Shown here: positions 60,636 through 60,950 of the stretch, one piece after another
How the letters are laid out: each line of letters starts with the position of its first letter
Position numbering within the stretch: the stretch's first letter is position 1
Source: DASZXJ01 sp035545895
Lineage (GTDB): Bacteria; Planctomycetota; Phycisphaerae; Tepidisphaerales; Tepidisphaeraceae
Assembly (NCBI GenBank): GCA_035545895.1
Contig: DASZXJ010000216.1
Location: forward strand, 1 to 60,950
Reading direction: 5' to 3'
DNA length: 60,950 nucleotides
Position numbers and translations under genes: made by a program
The notes under the pieces: model-generated
The model's input: only the letters and a program-made list of their open reading frames with translations
Database searches by the model: none
Told to the model about the DNA's origin: nothing

Positions 60636-60950
60636 CTAGGACGCGAAGCGAATCGCGCGGGGTGAACGCCCGAGCGTCTTGCGCAGTAGTTTATTGAACT
60701 GCTGTAAATCAGTCAGCCCAATTTGCCGGGCGATCGATTTCATCGGCAATGTCGTATGAATTAGAAGGTGCTTTGCGTGTTCGGCGCGGCGCTTACGAAT
60801 GTAGGCCACGGGCGTTGTTTCCAGATGCCTGCGAAACAGACGCACCAAATGTGTGCCGGATAGATCCAGATTGTCAGCCAGTTCTCCGACGCTGAATGGC
60901 TCGCCGAGCCTGAGTTCGATCCATTCCAGCGCCCGGTCCAGCAAATAGTG
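60636..60950 (-). CDS. AraC-family transcriptional regulator, C-terminal DNA-binding part (starts at 550)
   Basis: This is the two-HTH half: EPFSVGELADNLDLSGTHLV, RLFRRHLETTPVAYIRKRRA, EHAKHLLIHTTLPMKSIARQ, IGLTDLQQFNKLLRKTLGRS and PRAIRFAS. It fits the AraC/XylS domain to its end. It joins in frame to positions 550-1 through the 79-bp overlap, giving 261 residues. The neighbouring glycosidase operon is the likely target. The gene converges on the orphan leader genes. Confidence 0.9.
   Translation of the reverse strand, partial: HYLLDRALEWIELRLGEPFSVGELADNLDLSGTHLVRLFRRHLETTPVAYIRKRRAEHAKHLLIHTTLPMKSIARQIGLTDLQQFNKLLRKTLGRSPRAIRFAS
60872..60950. repeat. Right terminal direct repeat (circular overlap)
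   Basis: Exact copy of positions 1-79. It lies inside the AraC-family gene, and the reading frame is the same on both sides of the join. Only one copy should exist in the circle. Confidence 0.93.

Overview
The window is almost certainly one complete circular replicon. Its first 79 bases are repeated exactly as its last 79 bases (60872-60950), and an AraC-family reading frame cut by the window ends reads through that join without interruption. The closed circle would be 60,871 bp. It carries partition, replication, mobilisation and recombination genes and no rRNA or tRNA that I can see, so I read it as a mobilisable plasmid. Several small proteins (DUF7678-like, DUF6941-like, the 30635/39378 pair, the 250-residue protein at 22930) and the secreted glycoside hydrolases resemble families I remember from Planctomycetota. 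That host assignment is inference from memory, not a search.

Layout. 1-550 (joined to 60636-60950): AraC regulator. 716-4629: a degenerate LAGLIDADG-like protein, a truncated transposase, and a tyrosine recombinase preceded by a lox-like 13-6-13 inverted repeat. 5374-14931: a six-gene defence operon (cytosine methyltransferase, MutL/MORC-like ATPase, Z1 ATPase, PD-(D/E)XK protein, AIPR protein, Vsr nuclease), similar in content to the MORC/MutL restriction clusters and the Mza system. 14953-23032: small hypotheticals, a ParB-N/methyltransferase fusion and a giant methylase-helicase with a small gene overlapping its 5' part. 22930-25262, minus strand: a gene-poor, hairpin-packed stretch with a group II intron domain V-like hairpin, leading into a 250-residue protein of unknown function.

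25532-30188: toxin-antitoxin pair, RHH regulator, phage O-like replication initiator with iterons inside its own gene, ParA and ParB. Three copies of a 20-bp palindrome across this block look like a plasmid parS. 30635-40224: small proteins, an orphan adenine/cytosine-N4 methyltransferase, MobF relaxase-helicase, a coupling-protein ATPase with separate membrane partners, and DUF2726. No VirB-type secretion genes are present, so the element would need a helper for transfer. 40429-50226: DUF932, DUF6941, small DNA-binding protein, PIN-like protein, exported ClpP-like protease, SRAP plus Y-family polymerase, and other small genes.

50787-60614: a carbohydrate cargo. It holds a GH29 fucosidase with an amber codon just before its catalytic domain, three tandem GH2 paralogues in one operon, and two orphan secretion signals. 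The AraC regulator spanning the junction probably controls this set.

Together the backbone handles copying, segregation, dimer resolution and mobilisation. The defence operon, extra methyltransferases and toxin-antitoxin pair protect or stabilise the element, and the glycosidases look like a niche cargo that is partly decaying.
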